Assembly: GCF_030272615.1 (NCBI RefSeq)
Contig: NC_081414.1
Coordinates: forward strand, 660,086,438-660,150,437
DNA from: Cryptomeria japonica
Taxonomy: Eukaryota; Streptophyta; Pinopsida; Cupressales; Cupressaceae
DNA: 64,000 nucleotides
Direction: 5' to 3'
In this document: in pieces, positions 60,040-64,000 of the stretch
Position numbering within the stretch: the first letter of the stretch is position 1
How the letters are laid out: the number at the start of each line of letters is the position of its first letter
The notes under the pieces: model-generated
Told to the model about the DNA's origin: nothing
Database searches by the model: none
What the model saw: only the letters and a program-made list of their open reading frames with translations
Program-made: the position numbers and the translations under genes

Positions 60040-61140
60040 CTTTGGGATTTTGGGATTATGAGGTATAAAAGTATCATTTATAAGCAATCTTGGGATTCTG
60101 GGATTCTGGGATTTAAAATATAGGAATAAGGACTCACTTTGAGGTTTCATAATTCCAGGACCTCAATGTGAGAAAGACATTGAGACAATTGATTTCAAAA
60201 CTCTGGGGTTTTGGGGTTTTGAGGTGTTCAAAATTATCAAAACGGGCATTTCGGAACTCCAGGGTGCTTAAAACAATGTAAAGATAGTTTTCAGGATTCT
60301 AGGGTTCTAGGATCCCAATTTTTAAAATTTGGGCGTTCAAAGAGAGTTTCAGGATTTTGAGGTTTTGGAATCCTGAGATGGGATAAGTTTCTTTGATAGG
60401 ACATGTTTTGGGATGCTGGGGTTCCAGGATCCCAAAGTGGGTAAACTTGGGCAAGTTTAGGTGAATCAAAACTTTGGGATTTCGAGATCACAAGATCCTA
60501 AAGCAAGTGAACTAAGGCGAAACTCCTAAGGGGTTACAAAATAATTCCTTATTAAAAACAAGGAAATCTACTCTAAATCTAAACTAGGAAAGTGAGGAAA
60601 ACCCAAAAGAAGAAAAACAACAAATGACCAACCCGAACAAGGATGGTTGACAACAAACTCGTGCACCATAGGAGAAGAAATCACCAAAGGAGAGCTCTAG
60701 TTTTGCAAATATTGAGTTCACAAATGAGTTTAAACAAATCATCTAACCCTATTTATACTCCCTTTGGGAAACCATATGACCTCGTTAAATGCACACAAAT
60801 TTGGGGTTTCGGGACTCTGAAATCCCAAAGTCAAACAAATAACACAACATGCAGAGAAACTTAGGATTACAGGGCTCTGAAAAAGGACAAACAAAGACCA
60901 CCTTGGGTCTCCTAAGGTGCAAAAAAATACAAAGATAGAGAACCTGAGATTTTTGAACTCTGAGATCCCGGGATAGAAGGACAAAAATGACCAACAAACT
61001 TTGGGATCCCAGCGTTTTGGGTTTCCAAAATCTGTTAACCAAGACAAAGCATGAAGAACCTAAGATTTTGGACTTGTGAGATCCCAAGGCTTCAAAAGAA
61101 AATGAACAAACAAGACTTTGGGATTCCGGGATTCCAAGGT
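60040..61140. repeat. Degenerate GGGATTCT short-repeat region, right copy
   Basis: Clean triple octamer GGGATTCT at 60092-60115, then degenerate GGGGTTTTGGGG, GGGATTTCG and ATCCCAAAG words to 60510. A spacer with the TATA box follows, then more repeats at 60800-61140. Same plan as 16270-17620. Copia H inserted at its right edge. Confidence 0.65.
60750..60757 (-). promoter_or_regulatory. TATA box facing the right minus-strand ORF1
   Basis: Minus-strand GAGTATAAATAGGGTTAG, as at 16972-16979, about 780 nt upstream of the ORF1 ATG. Confidence 0.6.
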
Positions 61141-61174
61141 CTTGAGTAGATAACAAAAGAAAACAAAGGAAACT

Positions 61175-62482
61175 TGTTGGCAACAACAAACAGGGAAAAC
61201 TAAGAGGGGGGAGGTGAATCAGTTTTCACGAGATCTACAAACTTAATCACAGTTACAGATATGATAAACTACAGCAATAACAAAGATAATTAAATTGAAA
61301 GGATAACACACAACACCAATATTTTGACATGGAAAACTCAGTTAAGGGAAAAACCACGGTGGGAACCTACCCACAATAAGATGATACTATGTAGCAGTAT
61401 GTGAAAATATTTTAATGGGGAATGCACATGCATTCAAGCACACTGCCTAGAGCTCGCTACTCAAAAAGATAATGACTTGGAAGACTACAACCCTCAAGAA
61501 AGTCTCACTAACTTACAACAAGATTTAGACTACAATCCAGAAGGAATGAATTGAAAGAATAGCATCTCCAAATGCCTGATTACAACTCCGATTAAGCACA
61601 ATGTCTTCTCTGCAATATAAATATTTGTTCAATCACTATACCAAAATATGAATTGCTTGTTCGCACATATACCACTCTCTGATAATGCAGACACAACCTT
61701 TTTACCTAAATTACATGAGAATATCACCTATTTAAACAATTCATCAACCTTGTCAACAAGGTCGACTAAACCCTCAACTCACAATTACAAAATTACATCA
61801 CATGATACAAAGATCAACCATCAAACCAATATAATTATATACATGAAATAACATGGTCCTAAGCCAAATATCCAAATGCACATCACCACTAGTAATCATG
61901 CCAAGATCAACCGCAACACACTACACCACTAGAAAAACTGTATAACACAAAGAATATCACTGGCTCAACAAAATCACTAAGAACTTGCACAATGATCAAT
62001 GCAGATCACCAAAACAAATAGGACACAATTAGGAAACACCAAAAAGAATGTTAAAATCATCAACAATAGTTGTACCAAGACCACTTATCAAATCTTCATC
62101 GATCAACATCTGAACCTCAAGAACACTCAAACAACAACAACTATCATGAAGAAAAGATAGTTTGTGGAGCACCAAATCATGAACCATCTAAAATGAAGAT
62201 ACACAAGACCATCCCAAACAATCTCCCAAAATCTCAACTCAATGTCTGATCACACCGAAATATATCAGAGGAAATATTGAACTTTGCAAAGAATTGATCA
62301 GATAAACAAATGGCTAAATTGAATGATATGATCAATTAGGCTTCCCAGTTCACCAAAACTAATACAGAAGAATATAGTGATACAATAAATACTCCCCATG
62401 ATCCCAATTAAACCAATCACCAAAGAAGGAATATATTGATATCAATGACAACAACATATCCTAGCAGTAGTAATGTCCAACA
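61175..62482 (-). repeat. 3' LTR of H
   Basis: TGTTGG...CCAACA ends on the plus strand, 1308 bp. On the minus strand it carries CCCACCGTGGTTTTTCCC (plus strand about 61350-61367) as in E, and ends TTAGTTTTCCC...TGCCAACA. The boundary at 62482 follows from the adjacent polypurine tract. Confidence 0.82.
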
Positions 62483-62500
62483 ATCTCCCCCTTTGGCATT
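62483..62500 (-). other. Polypurine tract of H
   Basis: Minus-strand GCCAAAGGGGGAGAT immediately precedes the LTR, the same tract as in G and E. Confidence 0.87.
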
Positions 62501-62794
62501 GATGGAAACATATGAATGTGAAAAATAATCAATGGAAAGAAATAAATTATCTTCAACAAACTTCCCCTAAGATCAAGCAGATAAAATAGTTTTTCACATG
62601 CTTCTCTCCCCCTTTAACAAAAATGCCAAAGACAGAATATAGATAACAAAACTCTCTCTCCTAAAATAGAAATATGAATCTCTCCCCCTAAAATACATAG
62701 CCAAACTACTCCAATAGAGGAGCAACACTATTTCACCAATTCAGATAAAGAGATAAGACCGTGAAGTCAATTGGATTGATGCAACTCAATGCAT

Positions 62795-64000
62795 CTAGTT
62801 CTCATCAAGAGGGGTGGATACCCCTAACTTGTCTCTCAAATAGACAAATGTATCTGCAAGTAAAGGCTTAGTGAAAATATCAACAATTTGATCCTTTGTA
62901 GATAATACTCCAACATTACTTCCTCTTCACTAACTATTTCTCTCAAGTAATGATATTTGATTGACACATGTTTATTCTTTGAATGTTGGACTAGATTCTT
63001 TGACATATTAATAACATTGGAATTATCACAATATATAATAGTAGGCTCATCATAGATAACTCTGATATCCTTCAACATTTGCTTCATCCAAACTACCTAA
63101 GTGCGGCTACTAGCAGTAGAAATGTACTCAACTTCAACACTAGATAAGGATATTGAATCTTGTTTCTTGCTAGCCCATGAAATCAATTTCTTACCCAAAA
63201 AGAATGTACCATCAGAGGTAATTTTCCAGTCATCAACATCACCAGCCCAATCAACATCAATGTAAGCACATAACATGAAATCATCATTCCTCGGATACCA
63301 CAAACCATAGTCCATGATCCCCTTCAAGTATTTGAATATCCTCTTCACAGTAGTGACATGAATCTCTTTTGGATCAGCTTGATATCTAGTAGCCATGCAC
63401 ACAACATGCATAATATCATGTCTAGTCTAAGTAAGATATAGTAGTCCACCAACCATAGACCTATATAGACTCTGATTAGCTTTTGGAGAATCATCATTCT
63501 TAGATAATTTGCAGCTAGTCACCATAGAAGTTCCAACTGATTTGGAGTCATCGAATCCAAACTTCTTCAACAATTCCTTCATATATTTAGTTTGTGATAT
63601 AAAAATAGCTTTTCTAGTCTATGAAATCTGCAAACCTAGGAAAAATTTCATCTCACCTATCATAGACATCTCAAATTATTTCTACATATCACCGACAAAC
63701 TTCATTCTCAAGTCATCATCACCTCCAAAGATAATATCATCAACAAATACTTCAACAATCAAGATGTTATCATTCTCAATCTTAAAGTACAAATTACTAT
63801 CAACAGTTCCTTTATTAAATCCCAATTTTAGCAAATATTTATCCAATCTAGCATACCAGGCACTAGGGGCTTATTTCAAACCATAAAGAGATTTCTTTAG
63901 TTTACATACCATACCTCCATCATATGATAATGAAAATCCATCAGGTTGCTCAATATAGACTTCTTCCTCAAGATCACCATTTAAAAAGGAAAATTTGGCA
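62795..64000 (-). pseudogene. H reverse transcriptase and RNase H, 3' part of pol
   Basis: From the window end leftwards: [20 protein letters not shown], LYGLKxAPSAWYARL, FVDD (plus 63737-63748), FEMSMIGEMKFFLGLQIS, KYMKELLKKFGFDD, then RNase H with AYIDVDWAGD, FFLGKKLISWASKKQDSISL, VEVEYISTAS, YCDNSNVINMSKN and, after a frameshift near 62900, QIVDIFTKPLLADTF, ending at a stop at 62795-62797. RNase H catalytic residues are present. Stops occur in LYGLKxAP and several later places. It lacks integrase only because the window ends. Confidence 0.9.

Larger units (their letters stand above)
61175..64000 (-). mobile_element. Ty1/copia retrotransposon H, minus strand, partial
   Basis: The 3' LTR (61175-62482), polypurine tract, and the RNase H and RT part of pol run off the right window end; the 5' LTR and upstream domains are outside. 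It inserted into the short-repeat region: the left copy reads across the site as AAAGGAAACTTCAGGACTC (about 17415-17433). It is a different family from E but shares PPT, LTR block and pol style. Confidence 0.88.

Noticed and set aside
1-64000. CRISPR array, bacterial operon or prophage
   Set aside because: No spaced identical repeats, no ribosome-binding sites, and all domains are plant LTR-retroelement type.

Overview
This window is repetitive nuclear DNA from a plant, most likely a seed plant with a large genome (a gymnosperm is plausible but not proven). The evidence is Ty1/copia and Ty3/gypsy LTR retrotransposons of plant type, initiator-Met primer-binding sites (TGGTATCAGAGC), an archaeal-type RNase H in a gypsy pol, a tRNA-derived SINE-like sequence and AT-rich composition. 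I see no intact host gene, no rRNA or true tRNA gene and no CRISPR array. Every coding region is part of a retroelement and is broken by in-frame stops or frameshifts.

Layout. 1-2333: AT-rich unclassified DNA with a SINE-like sequence (860-1105, minus) and an LTR-like promoter fragment. 2334-5410: 5' LTR and gag of a truncated gypsy element (D1). 5411-6122 and 12823-12974: direct repeats (A) around a coiled-coil gag fragment, split by G (6123-12817), a complete non-autonomous LTR element with perfect 5-bp duplications (AATGT). G encodes a coiled-coil/zinc-knuckle ORF1 and a large ORF2 unrelated to pol. 12975-16224: long minus-strand ORF1-like pseudogene, with a degenerate GGGATTCT-type repeat region and a TATA box upstream of it (16270-17620). 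18611-22475: minus-strand gypsy pol with order archaeal RNase H, RT, RNase H, integrase.

22476-53549 is a four-deep nest, and each level is supported by paired LTRs and/or a target-site duplication (TSD). C (22476-53549, TSD CTCCT) is a gag-only gypsy element with LTRs of about 4.45 kb. Its 3' LTR is split by D2 (30584-50993, TSD CTTTT/CTTTC), a gypsy element with gag and protease but no RT. D2's gag is split by copia element E (33727-46511, TSD TGTCC/TGTCT). E's 3' LTR is split by F (41105-46064, TSD AAATT), which looks like a 4.96-kb solo LTR. C itself inserted into the minus-strand gypsy element, which resumes at 53550-53759.

53760-61174: a second copy of the composite seen on the left: LTR, PBS and coiled-coil gag, tandem A repeats, the minus-strand ORF1, the GGGATTCT region and its TATA box. 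61175-64000: minus-strand copia element H (3' LTR, then the 3' half of pol), running off the window end.

How the parts work together. Only E, H and the minus-strand gypsy carry RT, and E and the gypsy also show integrase. C, D2, G and the 53760 element are non-autonomous as seen. G has copia-like ends, with the same polypurine tract (AAAGGGGGAGA), TGTTGG terminus and initiator-Met PBS as E or H, so it was probably mobilised by copia enzymes. The most unusual object is G: its ORF2 keeps one reading frame for about 3.4 kb despite about 16 stop codons, and has a TATA-like box and strong start context just upstream, as if it were a separate gene carried by the retroelement. Divergences, dates and database matches were not computed.
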